Assembly (NCBI GenBank): GCA_023525975.1
Contig: CM042023.1
Location: forward strand, 868,001-932,000
Direction: 5' to 3'
DNA length: 64,000 bases
Origin: Smallanthus sonchifolius
Lineage: Eukaryota > Streptophyta > Magnoliopsida > Asterales > Asteraceae
Each line of letters starts with the position of its first letter. Position 1 is the first letter of the stretch. A program made the translations under genes and the position numbers. Below are positions 1 to 11,500 of this stretch, one piece after another. The notes under the pieces were generated by a model that saw nothing but the letters and a program-made list of their open reading frames with translations, searched no databases and was not told the DNA's origin.

Positions 1-96
1 GGATGTTCTCCCGTACGTTCACTATATTTAATTATTATCTATTAGTCTATACCCCTAAACATTCATAATGGTTTCACCACGAAGTACCAAGAGGTT

Positions 97-142
97 TATA
101 TATAGGAAGTACCAGCAGCGTATCCACCACCCCTTGGATACG
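97..142. promoter_or_regulatory. Conserved LTR block with 8-bp hairpin
   Basis: The block TATATATAGGAAGTACCAGC is followed by a perfect 8-bp stem (119-126 with 135-142) and an 8-nt loop. The same block recurs at 30673-30720 in a second, otherwise different LTR. In both it lies a few hundred bases downstream of the minus-strand TATA box, consistent with R or U5. The function is unknown; a 3'-end processing or packaging structure is possible. Confidence 0.5.
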
Positions 143-485
143 TCGTGATTACTCCATTATTCATGTTTAGTGTTTAGACTAATCCATCATTACCCCGTAC
201 CCTCGTCATATCACATATCACACAACTCATATCATTTAAGCACATATTTCATATAATCGTGTCTAGGGTACGGGTCCAGTGTACTTACTATATTCTCAGG
301 TAGTTCCTAAGTTCGTTCCTCGCTTTAAACGTTTCTCCGAACTCGAACCGTACTCGTAGCGTACCGCACTCGTAACTTCTACTCTTGTTCCTTCGTGCTA
401 GCCTTGCCTCGGTAATTGTGCTTGAGTGTGGTTTGTGATGTGGTGATGTTGGTGTTGTTGTTTCTCAGATGAACAACAAACTTAA

Positions 486-495
486 CTATTTATAG
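486..495 (-). promoter_or_regulatory. TATA box of the gypsy LTR
   Basis: The minus strand reads CCTATAAATA, a strong TATA box, correctly oriented for transcription from the 5' end of the LTR at 909 toward lower coordinates. It marks the U3/R side of the LTR and places the palindrome array immediately upstream. Confidence 0.6.
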
Positions 496-512
496 GGCTG
501 ATTCTGTACCGG

Positions 513-810
513 TAGCGGACCGCTAAGCAAGGGGGTAGCGGTCCGCTAGGTGTCTGGCGTATTCAGCACGTGGCGGACCGTCACGCTCTGGGTAGCGGTC
601 CGCTACCCAATTCCTTTCAGCGAGTCAGCTTACAAGTGTCACCTTCTCGTTGTTTGAGCCCAATTACGGCTGGCGGACCGTTACCCGCCTGGTGGTGGTC
701 CGCCATAGGGCTGAGTCACCAGATGCGTCACTGCCACGTGTCATTCCCTCATGATTCCTTCATCCGCACGTAGCGGACCGTCTTGGGACCCGGTAGCGGT
801 CTGCTACCGG
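513..810. repeat. Array of eight palindromic GCGGACCG/GCGGTCCG motifs
   Basis: Palindromes occur at 513-525, 536-548, 572-582, 590-608 (19 bp, perfect), 671-686, 692-708, 771-781 and 790-810 (21 bp, one mismatch). They alternate between a GGACCG and a GGTCCG centre, forming four pairs whose two members are 21-23 bp apart. The two kinds are reverse complements of each other, so each pair can also fold on itself. The array sits just upstream of the LTR TATA box. Confidence 0.85.
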
Positions 811-909
811 CTCGATTTCTTTGTTTTCTTCATTTTTCAGTCCTTTAACTTTGGGCTATTTACACTTTGGCCCCTGGACTTTCATTTCCTTGAAATTTGG
901 GGTGTTACA

Positions 910-3277
910 CAACAGTATAAAAAACTTTTTTAGTACTCAAGGAATACATCATCAAACATCTTGCTCTTATACCCCACAGCAAAATGGGATAGTTGAAAGA
1001 AAACATAGACATATATTGAATGTAACTAGGGCTCTTTTATTCCAAGGAGGTTTTCCTCTTTAGTTCTGGTCCAAGTGTGTTCTAACTGCTACCTATTTGA
1101 TTAACAGGACTCCTTCTTATGTTCTTAGTGGTAAGACTCCTTATGAACTTGTATATGGTTTCAAACCTTCCTTAAATCACCTCAGAGTTGTTGGGTCTTT
1201 ATGTTTCAGTACAATTTTAAACAATAAAGATAAGTTTGGAAATCATGCTGAAAAATGTGTTTTTCTTGGTTATTCAAATCAAAAAAGGGATACAAATTAT
1301 GGAGTTTAGATAAAAAAACAAGTGTTGTTTTCTAGAGATGTAAAATTTTATGAATCCATATTTCCATTTAAAGAAAATACGGTTTTACAAAATTCTGAAT
1401 CTGTTTGTGATAAAACACTGAATACTTTAAATTTTTTTGAACAATTTAAAAATAATGACTCTGAAGGTGAAACTACCCCCAGACGATGATGGAAGGATAC
1501 AAACTGGTTCTGGACATCGGTTTCAGCTGTCAGGGACAGATTCCAGTAATGTTCATGAAGAGGCTCTTGAGTAGTCAAACAGAACTGGGTCTGAACCTGG
1601 CGGGGCTGGAGGTGTTTCCAGAACTCTAGATGACACAAATAGTTATGAGGGGACCAACTTACAACCAAATGAAACCACAATTCTAAGGAGATCCAATAGA
1701 AATGTTTCTTTTCCAAAGTCCTTAACTGATATTGTAGTAGAAGGAAAAGTTAAGTACGGTTTAGAAAGAGTTGTCAATTATTCAAATCTGTCATATGAAA
1801 ATTTGTGTTTTGCTACTGTTTTAAATAAAAAGCAGTGGATCACTGCTCTGAATGATGAAATAGAGGCATTACATAGAAATAATACATGGGATTTAGTTGA
1901 CTTACCTAGTGGTAGAAAAACAATAGGTTGTAAGTGGGTGTTTAAAATCAAATATAAGTCAACAAGTGAGGTTGAAAGGTATAAATCTAGGTTAGTAGCT
2001 AAAGGATATAGTCAAAGATAAGGTATAGATTTTGATGAAACTTTCTCACCTGTTGTTAAAATGATTACTGTTAGAACTGTTATATCTCTTGCTATTCAAA
2101 ATGATTGGATGTTATATCAATTAGATGTTAATAATGCTTTTTTATATGGGGAGTTAAATGAAGATGTTTATATGTCATTACCTGAAGGATATTATTCTAA
2201 AGATGAAAAAAGAGTGTGCAAATTAAATAAATCTTTGTATGGGCTGAAACATGCCCCTCGTATGTGGAATGAAAAACTTGTAGGAGTCTTGATTAAATTA
2301 GGATTTGTGCAAAGTAAGTGTGATCATTCCATGTTTGTTAAAAGTTCTAAGTCTGCTATTGTTGTCTTATTAGTATATGTTGATGGCATTGTAGTTACTG
2401 GAAATTGTGTTAGTAAGTGTTAAAAACTGTCTAAAGTCAAATTTCTTAATTAAAGATTTAGGCGTGCTTAAATATTTTCTGGGTATAGAAGTGATTAAAA
2501 ATGAAAAAGGTGTTTGTTTATCCCAAAGGAAATATTGCCTGGAACTTCTTGCTGAATATGGGATGAGTGGTTGTAAACCTGTGAATAATCCTATAGAAGC
2601 TAATCATATGTTAATGACTTTGTGTAAAAAGGATAAGAATGTGTTAAAAAATGTGACATGGTATCAAAAGTTAATAGGAAAATTGATTTATTTGTCTCAT
2701 ACGAGACCAAATATTGCATACTTTGTTCATTTTCTGAGTCAATATATGCATGAGCCTTGTAATGCCCACTTAAAAATTGCTCTTAGACTGTTAAAGTACT
2801 TAAAAAAATCCCCAGGAAAAGGAATCTTGTTTAGCAAAGGAAATGATTTTAATCTTAGAACATATGTTGATTCCGACTCGGGAAAATGTCTTGTATATAG
2901 AAAATTTGTAACTGGTTTCTGCGTTTTTTTAGGTCAGTCATTAGTGGCTTGGAAAAGTAAAAAAATAGTCTACATTTCCAGATCAACAGCTGAAGCTGAA
3001 TATCGTGCAATGTGTGCTGCAACGTGTGAAATAATTTGGCATATTAATCTGTTAAATGAATTAAAAATAAACGTTACATTGCGTGTTCATTGCACTGTGA
3101 TAATTCAGTTGCAGTGTCTATAGCGGCTAACCCAGTGTTTCATGATCGTACAAAACATTTTGAGATTGATTTATTTTTTTGAGAGAAAAAATATCAAGTG
3201 GATGCATTGAAACTGTAAAAATTGATACCAGAAATCAAATTGCTGATATTTTTACAAAAGGGCTTTTAGTTAACTAA
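910..3277 (+). pseudogene. Ty1/copia pol remnant: integrase end, RT, RNase H
   Basis: The polyprotein is 5'-truncated and broken into several frames. The integrase C-terminal half is at 910-1310 (YTPQQNG...ERKHRH, then the GKTPYEL region). RT is at 1803-2423 (KWVFKIK, QLDVNNAFLYGEL, SLYGLKHAPR) and RNase H at 2407-3277 (TRPNIAYFV, STAEAEYRAM, HDRTKHFEID). The RT active-site box reads YVDG instead of YVDD, and stops and frameshifts separate the parts, so it is dead. The 3' LTR follows at 3341 after a purine-rich tract. Gag, protease and the 5' LTR are missing, replaced by the gypsy LTR on the left. Confidence 0.9.
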
Positions 3278-3340
3278 CACAACATGTTTTGTACTCTTCT
3301 TAACATGTATGATCCATTTGGGTATGGAAATGAGGAAGGG

Positions 3341-3777
3341 TGTTAAAAATAATATTATGAGGCATTTCCATATTATTAAATGGCTAATGGGTTTTTTATT
3401 TGCTATTGTTTCATGGGTTGCTGAAATGAATGGGCTTATACTGCTGATTGATGGCCTGATGGCTGGAGTATGGAGTCGGTTCGTGTGCTGTGCTATATAT
3501 CTGAAGATATGAAGGGTTTCAGTGAGAGTTTTTACACCGCACACATTCTCTCTGCTTCATTTGCGTCATATTCTTGTTATTTCAAACTAGGGTTTGTCAC
3601 ATTGATAAGCTCGTTTGTTTTAGTGTTCTTGAGAGAGTCGTTGTAAGAGTCTGATCATCTAGTTGATGATCTGAGTGTCTCTTGGCTGTATCTCGTATTA
3701 TGTATAGATTTTGAATATCTGGGTAATAAAATCCTTGGGTTGGGTATTCTGTATCTGTTTTTGTTATATTTTTGACA
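3341..3777 (+). mobile_element. 3' LTR of the + strand copia element
   Basis: The LTR starts TGTTA directly after a purine tract (GGAAATGAGGAAGGG, a polypurine tract) and ends ...TTTTTGACA, giving near-inverted termini TGTTA/TGACA. Its left edge is well supported by the RNase H-PPT-LTR order. The right edge is inferred from the terminal motif alone, because the partner LTR is absent. Confidence 0.6.
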
Positions 3778-3900
3778 GACAGCCACTTAGCCTTACACGT
3801 TTCGTTTGATTCGGAAAGTAAAACACAAAAGTTCGATTGATTGAGAATTAAACTAATGTTAACTGAAATTGCAACTAAACTAACAAACAAGAAACACAAA

Positions 3901-4212
3901 GCACGCAAAAAGACAAAACGAGAAATCAGCAATCACATTTATGTTTGGATTTTATAGCACTATTTATAACCTAACTTAATTGTTAATGGAAATGCGGAAT
4001 GGAGCAATAACATCAATTGGAATTCAATAGAAGAAGAAGAGGATTAGATCATCAAAGCACGCAAAAAGACAAAATGAGAAATAAGCAATCACATTTATGT
4101 TTGGATTTTATAGCACTATTTATAACCTAACTTAATTGTTAATGGAAATGCGGAATGGAGCAATAACATCAATTGGAATTCAATAGAAGAAGAAGAGGAT
4201 TAGATCATCAAA
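3901..4212. repeat. 156-bp direct tandem duplication across an LTR edge
   Basis: 3901-4056 is repeated almost identically at 4057-4212. Each copy contains about 86 bp of flanking DNA followed by the first 70 bp of the left LTR of the minus copia element. The duplication is therefore younger than that insertion. Confidence 0.9.
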
Positions 4213-4478
4213 CGATTACCAGATCTTATTGAAGCTAAACGATTACAATGAACAAAAGAAACTTATAGAAATTGAATGAGAATGAATCGTAATGAACTAA
4301 CTGAACAAGAACTGACCTAATCCCCTTATTAACGAACTTGTTAACAAACTATTAACCAACATGCCCTTAACTGTCAAAGAATGACACATGAACCCCTCAA
4401 CTAATAAGAATCGGAAAACATATTAGAAACAGACAAAATTAGTCCCTGAAGTTTGAAACTTGTCACTAATATCCAACA
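4143..4478 (-). repeat. 3' LTR of the minus copia element
   Basis: It matches 14787-15119 almost base for base; on the minus strand it begins TGTTGGATATTAG. It differs mainly by one extra AAG in a GAA-type repeat and a few substitutions. The outer 70 bp are also present in the tandem duplication to the left. Confidence 0.92.
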
Positions 4479-4490
4479 AACTCCACCTTA
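4479..4490 (-). promoter_or_regulatory. Polypurine tract of the minus copia element
   Basis: The minus strand reads TAAGGTGGAGTT directly before the TGTTGG of the 3' LTR. This is the usual copia plus-strand primer position and composition. Confidence 0.8.
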
Positions 4491-4522
4491 GTGAAATGTC
4501 TTCAAATTAACAACACCATCTC

Positions 4523-5321
4523 TCAAGATATCCCCAAGAGCTTTAAAAAATTCAGAAACTTACCACCACTTAACGGTTTTGTAAGCATATCAGCTGCATT
4601 GTCAAGAGTATTCATCGAACAAACTTTGACCCGTTTAGAGCTAATAACTTCTCTAATAAAATGCATCCTTACATTTATATGCTTTGTACGTTCATGAAAC
4701 ATAGGGTTCTTAGACAAATGTATTGCCCCTTGGTTATCACACCAAACTGTTGCACAACCCACTTCAATTCCTAAATCAGATACACACCCTTGAAGCCACA
4801 AAGCCTCTTTAACAGCCTCTGTTAAAGCCATATACTCAGCTTCTGTTGAACTCAAAGCCACAACATGTTGAAGTGAGGATTTCCAACTGACCAAGCTTCC
4901 ATGAACCAAAAAACTATAGCCAGTTACTGATCTTCCCTTATCCAAATCCTTAGCAAAATCTGCATCTACATAGTCTGCTACTACATTTTCTGCACTAGGA
5001 TTCTGCCCAAATAATAGACCAGTTTCTTTAGAACTATTCAGGTACCTAAGCACCCATTTCTCTCCTTCCTGGTGCTTCTTACCATGCTTGCTCAAGTATC
5101 TACTCAAGACACTGACTGCATAGCCAATATCAGGTCTTGTGCAGACCATCAAGTACATTAAAATCCCCACAGCACTGGCATACGGAACAACCTGCATTCT
5201 TTCTTCTTCAGCTTCAGTACTAGGACAATCATGAATAGACAATATGAAATGAGGAGCCAATGGAGTTGTCACTGACCTACACTGACTCATAGAATAATTC
5301 TGCAATACCTTCTTCAAGTAA
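4523..5321 (-). pseudogene. Copia RT C-terminus and RNase H (264 aa piece)
   Basis: This open stretch encodes the end of the RT and a full copia RNase H. Visible blocks are VPYASAVGILMYLM, TRPDIGYAVS, YVDADFAKD (first Asp), SSTEAEYMALTEA, LWLQG, CDNQGAIHLSKNPMFHERTKHI and ADMLTKPL near the C-terminus. It is the 3' part of the minus copia element and ends about 35 bp before the PPT. It has no own start: the reading frame is cut at 5321/5322 by the gypsy segment. Its first 70 bp recur at 11501-11573. Confidence 0.92.
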
Positions 5322-6085
5322 TGAAGTTTATGGGAGAATTTGTAGAGTAATACATAGTTTTAAGGGTTGTATTACAACGATCACGAAGTTTATTGGGTAG
5401 TATCTATAAATATAAGTTTATGTATGTAGTTTTTAAGTATAATCTCGTAAGAATTTATCCTTGAAGGTAACTCCTTCAGGTCATGACGAGCAAGCATGCT
5501 GTCATGCGACCATTCTTGAAGAGACGAAACGTAAGAATCATAGAGTAAAGGTTACAGAGGAAAGTTTTTGAATCATGAATTTATGAAGTGTATAGTATTT
5601 GAGATGGTACTCATTTAGTGCATATCACTAAGTAAGTACTTTGACATATCAAGAGAGATTCAAGCTCACAAATGTTTAGAGAGTCATGCATTCCTATAAG
5701 CGGATACTCATCCCAAGAATTCCCAGGAAAGCATACAGGTCCATCGGTTGATTTGGATTTATACGAAATGCTTTCCTTGACAGAATTTCCCAGAATACAG
5801 GTATCCACCATTCCGGTCCGCACAAGTTCTCACACATTATCTAGAACTTAAATATTCTTGACGGGAGTTTAGTGGTGGCTTAGACTTAAAGCCTAAGAAT
5901 GTACCCTCGATGTAGTAGACTCTTGTAGCACGTAGATAAGTAGAAACGTAGAATCTCCAAGCGTATAAGATTTAAGAATAAAATGAGGAGAGAATTCCTA
6001 GTAAAGGACATGAGATAACTCATGTTTGGGTCTCCTAAGTTATAGTCTAGGTCATGTGTCTAATAACCTAATTCCCTATAACCAA

Positions 6086-6100
6086 GGCTCTGATACCAAT
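6086..6100 (-). promoter_or_regulatory. Primer binding site (tRNA-iMet type) of the gypsy element
   Basis: The minus strand reads ATTGGTATCAGAGCC immediately after the LTR end ...GTGTGACAG. It is complementary to the 3' end of plant initiator tRNA-Met, as is standard for many plant LTR elements. Confidence 0.8.
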
Positions 6101-8490
6101 CTGTCACACCCCAACCGACGACGGATTATACGTCGGGGCGGAAGCGGTTGTTCAATAGCACAAGGTTGACTATTAAAGTTTCAATATTTCATTAATAAGT
6201 AATTTAAGATTCAATACAAGGAAGCATAACAAGAATACAACATTTAATTGATAAGTAGTCTAGGTCAAAGCATCCTATGTGATCACGAATAAAGTCTCAT
6301 GTTGTAGAACCTGAAACATGTGAAAGAATCTGTCAACTACAAAATAGTTGGTGAGATACAAAGGTTTTGACGCAGTTTAACAAGGATTTGAAAAGAATTA
6401 CAATTCACTATGATATATGCATTCTACAATGTAAGTATGAGAAACAAGTATCTTAAACATTGTGCACTTCAACCCTCCAACCAAGTTTAGGCATAACCCG
6501 CAGGTTACCCTTATAAGTCTCAAGTTTAAAGTTTAATTCAGTAACAATCACCAAGGGCTCCCCCCCGAAGGGGTCAATCAATCAAGGTGGATTGGTCAAA
6601 TACAATAGATCTATCATTGTTACTATAGGCTTGATCAAAGTTAATGAATGTGCTAGTTTTAAGTTTAATCTAAGCATACAAGTCTCAAGTTTAACATAAG
6701 AATAAGCATCTAGTCATAGTTGTACAAGAATTGTATAAGTGTAAAGTTTTGAACATGTTTCACCCCAAAAGTATAGAAAGGAAAAAGGGGCTAAGTATAC
6801 TCACTTGGATTGATGAAGAGTATCCGATAAGAGTAAGTTTGCAAGACTTCGAGGGAGAATATCCTCACAATAAGCCTAAGAATATAAGTCTAAAGTTTCA
6901 AGTTTATGTCTATAAGTTTAAGACAAAAGATCTAGGATTTCAAGATTTGACTAGGGTTCCAAACGGGAGACGGGAATGATTTTGTGTTTATAAAGTTTAA
7001 ATTAAGTTTTTAAATGTAAGACTTGAATATCAATGTTTTAATAAGTTTGTAGTTTAGAACAATTAATTATTTAAAAGTTTCTCAATTATTAATTACACAT
7101 AAATAAGTATTAATAATAAAAATAGTTTTCTAAGTATTTGTACATATTGTTAAATGAAATACTAAACACTTTAAAGATTCAAAATGATAATTTAAAGTGT
7201 GGATAATTATTAAAGATTTCTAACAATTATCGTAAAGATAAATAAGTATTTAGAAAGTAAATATGCTTTGAGGATTTAACATTTAAAGGATAGGTAAAAG
7301 ATTAATAGGAATTATTTAAAGTGTGAACAATTGTTAAACTTAAACAATTATCTAAAAGGATAATTATTTTGTTTATAAATCATTTAAGATTTATTAGTGT
7401 ACTTAAGTGTTAGGTATTCATTTTATAATTTGACTTGAAATCAAATAATGTTTATAAGTCAAGTTCTATAAGTATATAAAAATAGGATTTTCATAAAGTT
7501 TATACTTTAAATCATAGTCTTTTAAAGTTTAAAAGTTTATATAAAGTTCCCTAAGGTATTTAAATAAGGTTTACAAGTTTAACAAGGTTTAAATGAAAGT
7601 GTAGGTTTATAAAAGTATCGAATAAGATTAACAACACTATAGATGTTTCTATTTAACTTTGTAAAGTTTATAAACATTGGAAAAATAAATAAGCAAGGTA
7701 TAGTTATTCCTCTTGTTTTATAAACACAAGGTAGATTTATATTTATATAAATTTTATAAAGTTTATAAATTATAAGTTTCTTGTTAAACAAGTTGGTAAA
7801 CCTTTCTAATTTCCTTTATAAAAATAGTTGGTGATAAAAGTATAATTTTTATAATATTTCCGAATTACATTTATAGTTTTTTTAGAATTAAAAACCATTA
7901 ATAAGGATTAATTATTTCCCCCTTTTTTATAGATTTCAGTTAAGTTTAATTAGTTAAAAATATTTTCAGAATATAAAAGTAGGATAAAACTCCATTTTTA
8001 AGTTTATAAAAGTATCTCAGATTTTATAAAAATTATTAGAGATTTTTATTCTGATTAAATAGGCTTAAAAGAAATGAAATAAAACAAAACGGGCCGCCCG
8101 GATCGAACTCGGATCCCGCCCGATTCGCCGATGCACACACACACGTAACCATCCCGCCTACGGACTCGTTAGTTTAATACCCGGAAAAATAAATTGGTAA
8201 ACACTATTCCCAAACGCCCCCAAATCCGTATGATGAACCCTAGAATGCAAATCCTTAAAATTCGAACTTAAATCCCCTCTGTCATTACGAATTGACAGAG
8301 GGCTTTCAGTCTTTGGATGGAAACGAGCCTTTTGGCCATTGAAATTACCTGAATCGGTGAAGGAATGAGGGAGAACGGTCCTAGGCTCGAAGTCGGCTGT
8401 CGTGGGAAAGAACTCAAAAATGCAGGTTAGCTTTCGACGAATTGAGGATTGAGATGCTTGTAGTGTGATGTCGTCTACTCGTTGGTACTC

Positions 8491-8500
8491 GTATTTATAC
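8491..8500 (-). promoter_or_regulatory. TATA box in the gypsy LTR
   Basis: The minus strand reads GTATAAATAC about 700 bp inside the 5' end of the LTR, in the right orientation to start the element's transcript. Confidence 0.5.
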
Positions 8501-8989
8501 ATGATTTTGCGATTAAATGCTCGATTAGGTGGGAGTTAACGGGTGGCGTTCACGCGGATCGCAATCGTAAATGCGCATGGTTCTGCTTGAAGTTGGGAGT
8601 TAAGGCACATTGGGGAGAGGTCGCACGCGGGAAACGAACCCGAGGTTCACTGAATCCGGACGGGAAAACGCGATTTCGCGAAAATGGATGAGAAACAGTG
8701 AGGCGGGGTGGGTCGAACCCACGACCGGTTCTGAGACTGGAAGTTTGAACAAATGGCAAAACAGGCCCTTGGAGTTTCACTGTTGTAACATTTCATGTTT
8801 AAAAGTACATTCTAGTTTAAAACACGTTTGAATATTGACAGTTTTAGTCCCTATACTTTATAAAATCCAATTAAGTTTTTTTTAATAGGTTTTCTTAAAT
8901 AATTTAATAAATATTATAAAATGATTTATAAATTTTATTATTAGTTTACTTAATAAGCTTAAATGATTACCAATTTGTAAGTTTTTGAG

Positions 8990-8992
<3 letters not shown>

Positions 8993-9026
<34 letters not shown>
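8993..9026. repeat. (TA)n microsatellite
   Basis: About 17 uninterrupted TA units lie inside the AT-rich 5' part of the gypsy LTR. Confidence 0.95.
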
Positions 9027-9028
<2 letters not shown>

Positions 9029-9198
9029 CATTCTCACATGTATACATATATACGCGTATGTTTTAAGTATAAATTATCTATTCATATATTAATTCGAAAT
9101 TAATATTTTTTTGTTTTAGGGAAAGGTTTTAATACGAAGTCGAGTTTAAATTTTTGTAACACGTGCAAAGATAAGTTGGAAAAATCTCGGACATTACA

Positions 9199-11443
9199 AT
9201 TCTTGTGCAAGGTTTCCATTTCTTCATTCATGGAAAGAATCCATTTATCTTTCTCATCAGAATTTATTGCCTCATGATAAGTAAGAGGTTCACAAATACT
9301 CTCTTGTTCAGCTGTAGTGAACATATAGGCTGAGATGTCTTTATTTGACCTATATCTGGCAGGGACTGTAATTTCCCTCCTAGGTCTGTCCCTAACTAGT
9401 TGATAATCACTAGTGGCTGAAGTGCCACTTGTACTAGCTTCAGCTTGATTTTCTTCAACCCTTGAGGCATTTGAACCTGTAACAGGCTCCACCTTAATAT
9501 GAACACCAGAACCATCAAATTCACTTCCAACTTCATTATCACAGTGCTTACCAATAAGGTCCTTGTATAGAGTATCCTCTTTAAAAACCACATCTCTACT
9601 TATCATTACTTTTAGGCTTTTCTCATCCATCCTCCACAGCCTATAACCCTTCACCCCTACAGGATAACCCAACAAGAACACACTTTACTGCCCTTGGTTC
9701 TAACTTTCCTTGGTTTATATGAGCATAAGCTAAGCAGCCAAACACCTTCAACTTGTCATAGTTGCCTGTCTTTCCTGACCATTTCTCAGTGGGTGTTTCC
9801 ATTTCAATTGTTGAAGATGGAGACATATTGATTAACACTGTAGTAGTGTATAGAGCTTCAGCCCAAAATTTCTTAGGCATACCTACCCCAAATAGTAGAC
9901 ACCTAACCTTGTTCAATAAGGTTCTGTTCATCCTTTCATCTAAACCATTTTTTTGTGGTGTTCCCACAACTGTCAAGTGTCTAGCTATTCCCTAATCTTT
10001 ACAATAGGCATTAAACAACTCATTGCAAAATTCTAGGCCATTATCTGTTCTCAACTTCTTCACTTTTCTTTCAGATTGAGTTTCTACTAAAGCTTTCCAC
10101 TCTTTGAATTTCCCAAAGGTCTCATCCTTGTGCTTTAACACAAACACTCAAACCTTCCTGGAGTAATCATCTATTAGTGAAAGAAAATACTTAGCTCCAC
10201 CCAAAGATTCAGTCATGGCAGGACCCCACAAATCAACATGAACATAATCTAATATCCCTTTAGTGTAATGTACACCCTTGCTAAATCTTACTTTGTGAGA
10301 CTTCCTAAAAATACAGTGTTCACAAAACCCTGAATCGCAATTCTTTAGGTTACCTACCAGATGTTGCTTATTTAATTGAACCAACCCTTGTGAGTTAATG
10401 TGTCCTAGTCTTTTATGCCATATACTAGCATCATTTCAAAGATTCCCTTCAGACACACATGCAGATCCAATAGGAACTTTACCATCCAAGACATAAGTGT
10501 TGTTATTCATTCTAGTACCAGATAACACTACCATAGACCTTTTAATGACCTTGAATTTGCCATTCTTAAGGCTAACCTGTTCCAAGTGAGATTAAATTTC
10601 TTTTCAAGTTAGGAATATACCTCACATCATGCAGAGTGACTTCTGAACCATTATCCATTCTGAACAGAACAGTTCCAATTCCTTGAACATGACAAGGTCT
10701 GTCATCACCTAGTTGTACCTCACCTTGAGTCTCTAACTTCAATTCTTTGAAAAACTCCTTCCTAGGTATCATATGAAAAGAGCATCCTGAATCCATGATC
10801 CATTCTCCATTCATGCCAGGATTTGTCACAACAAGGACCTCTGCACTGTCATATCCTTCTGAATTGTTTTCAGGTGAGTAATTCCCTAAAATTTTAGACT
10901 GATTATATTCTCCCTTTTTCTTCTTGTGTCTGTCAAGACAGTCTTTCTTCAAATGTTTTTCACTATTGCACACATAACACTTTCTTTTGTCTCTTGACTT
11001 GGATCTTGCCTGATACTTTTGCTTGCTGAATCTAGTCTCAGGCCTGCCTCTAACTACTAAACCATCTGCACTTTCATCTTTCACCTCAGCCCTCCTCTTC
11101 AATTCTTTTGAATTCATGGCTGATAAGACTTCATCCATAGACAGAGTATCTCTCCCAAACATCAAGGTATCCACAAAGTGTTCATACACTTGTAGTAATG
11201 AGGCTAAGAACATGATAGCTCTATATTCATCTTCAATTAATACTTCAATGTTCTCAAGATCTAGTTTGAGTTTATTGAACTCATCTGTGTGATCCTCTAG
11301 AGACTTCCCTGAATTCATCTTAAAAGTATACAAACGTTTCTTCAGATACAACCTATTGGCAAAAGATTTCGTCATGTACAATCCCTCCAATTTTGACCAG
11401 ACCCCTGCAGAAGTGGTCTCTTTGGAGACTTCTCGCAAAACCC
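9199..11443 (-). pseudogene. Copia gag-protease-integrase, duplicated copy 1
   Basis: This copy is collinear with 12248-14492 at a constant offset of 3049 bp. It encodes gag (from about 11443), a CCHC knuckle (CYVCNSEKHLKKDC), protease box WIMDSGCSFHM, integrase HHCC and DDE parts (DYVHVDLWGP, TPQKNGLDERMNRTL) and the start of the linker before RT (MDEKSLKVMISRDVVFKED). It shares with copy 2 the stop after YCKD in integrase and the frameshift near VLVGLSCRGEGL, and has extra stops of its own. It lacks the gag N-terminus, where ~57 bp of unrelated filler begins at 11444, and runs into the gypsy LTR at 9198. Confidence 0.92.
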
Positions 11444-11500
11444 CTTCCCTTACACTTGAACATGTAGTCCAAGCTTGAGTATTTTCAGTATAATTCTGCA

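Larger units (their letters stand above)
1..909 (-). mobile_element. Ty3/gypsy LTR, 5' part, cut by window edge
   Basis: On the minus strand the sequence begins at 909 with TGTAACACCCC, a start typical of plant chromovirus (Tekay-like) LTRs, and runs leftward out of the window. A TATA box lies at 486-495 (minus). The 300 bp upstream of it carry a palindrome array (513-810), and a conserved hairpin block lies downstream (97-142). No coding sequence is seen. At 909/910 it abuts the interior of a copia integrase, so it either inserted into that element or was joined to it by deletion. The family assignment comes from the terminus and overall style, not from any linked polyprotein. Confidence 0.7.
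5322..9198 (-). mobile_element. Truncated Ty3/gypsy element: 3.1 kb LTR plus part of leader
   Basis: The LTR spans 6102-9198. On the minus strand it runs from TGTAATGTCCGAG to ...GGGGTGTGACA, followed at once by an iMet-type PBS (ATTGGTATCAGAGCC, 6100-6086) and ~760 bp of untranslated leader to 5322. No gag or pol is present: the element is cut at 5322 and joined to copia RNase H. A TATA box lies at 8491-8500 (minus). Much of the LTR (6980-8080, 8810-9110) is very AT-rich. The long LTR, termini and PBS fit Tekay-type chromoviruses. Confidence 0.8.

Noticed and set aside
910..3277. Possible endogenous pararetrovirus (RT and RNase H)
   Set aside because: The order integrase-RT-RNase H, the STAEAEYRAM motif and the flanking LTR are those of Ty1/copia; no movement or coat protein region.
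8700..8730. tRNA-like TGGGTTCGACCC box B on the minus strand, and a GAGTTCGATCC box near 8105
   Set aside because: No box A at the right distance and no cloverleaf. Such boxes occur in gypsy LTRs.
8550..8831. Open frames of 70-76 codons on both strands
   Set aside because: They lie inside the gypsy LTR, lack domains, and overlap each other.
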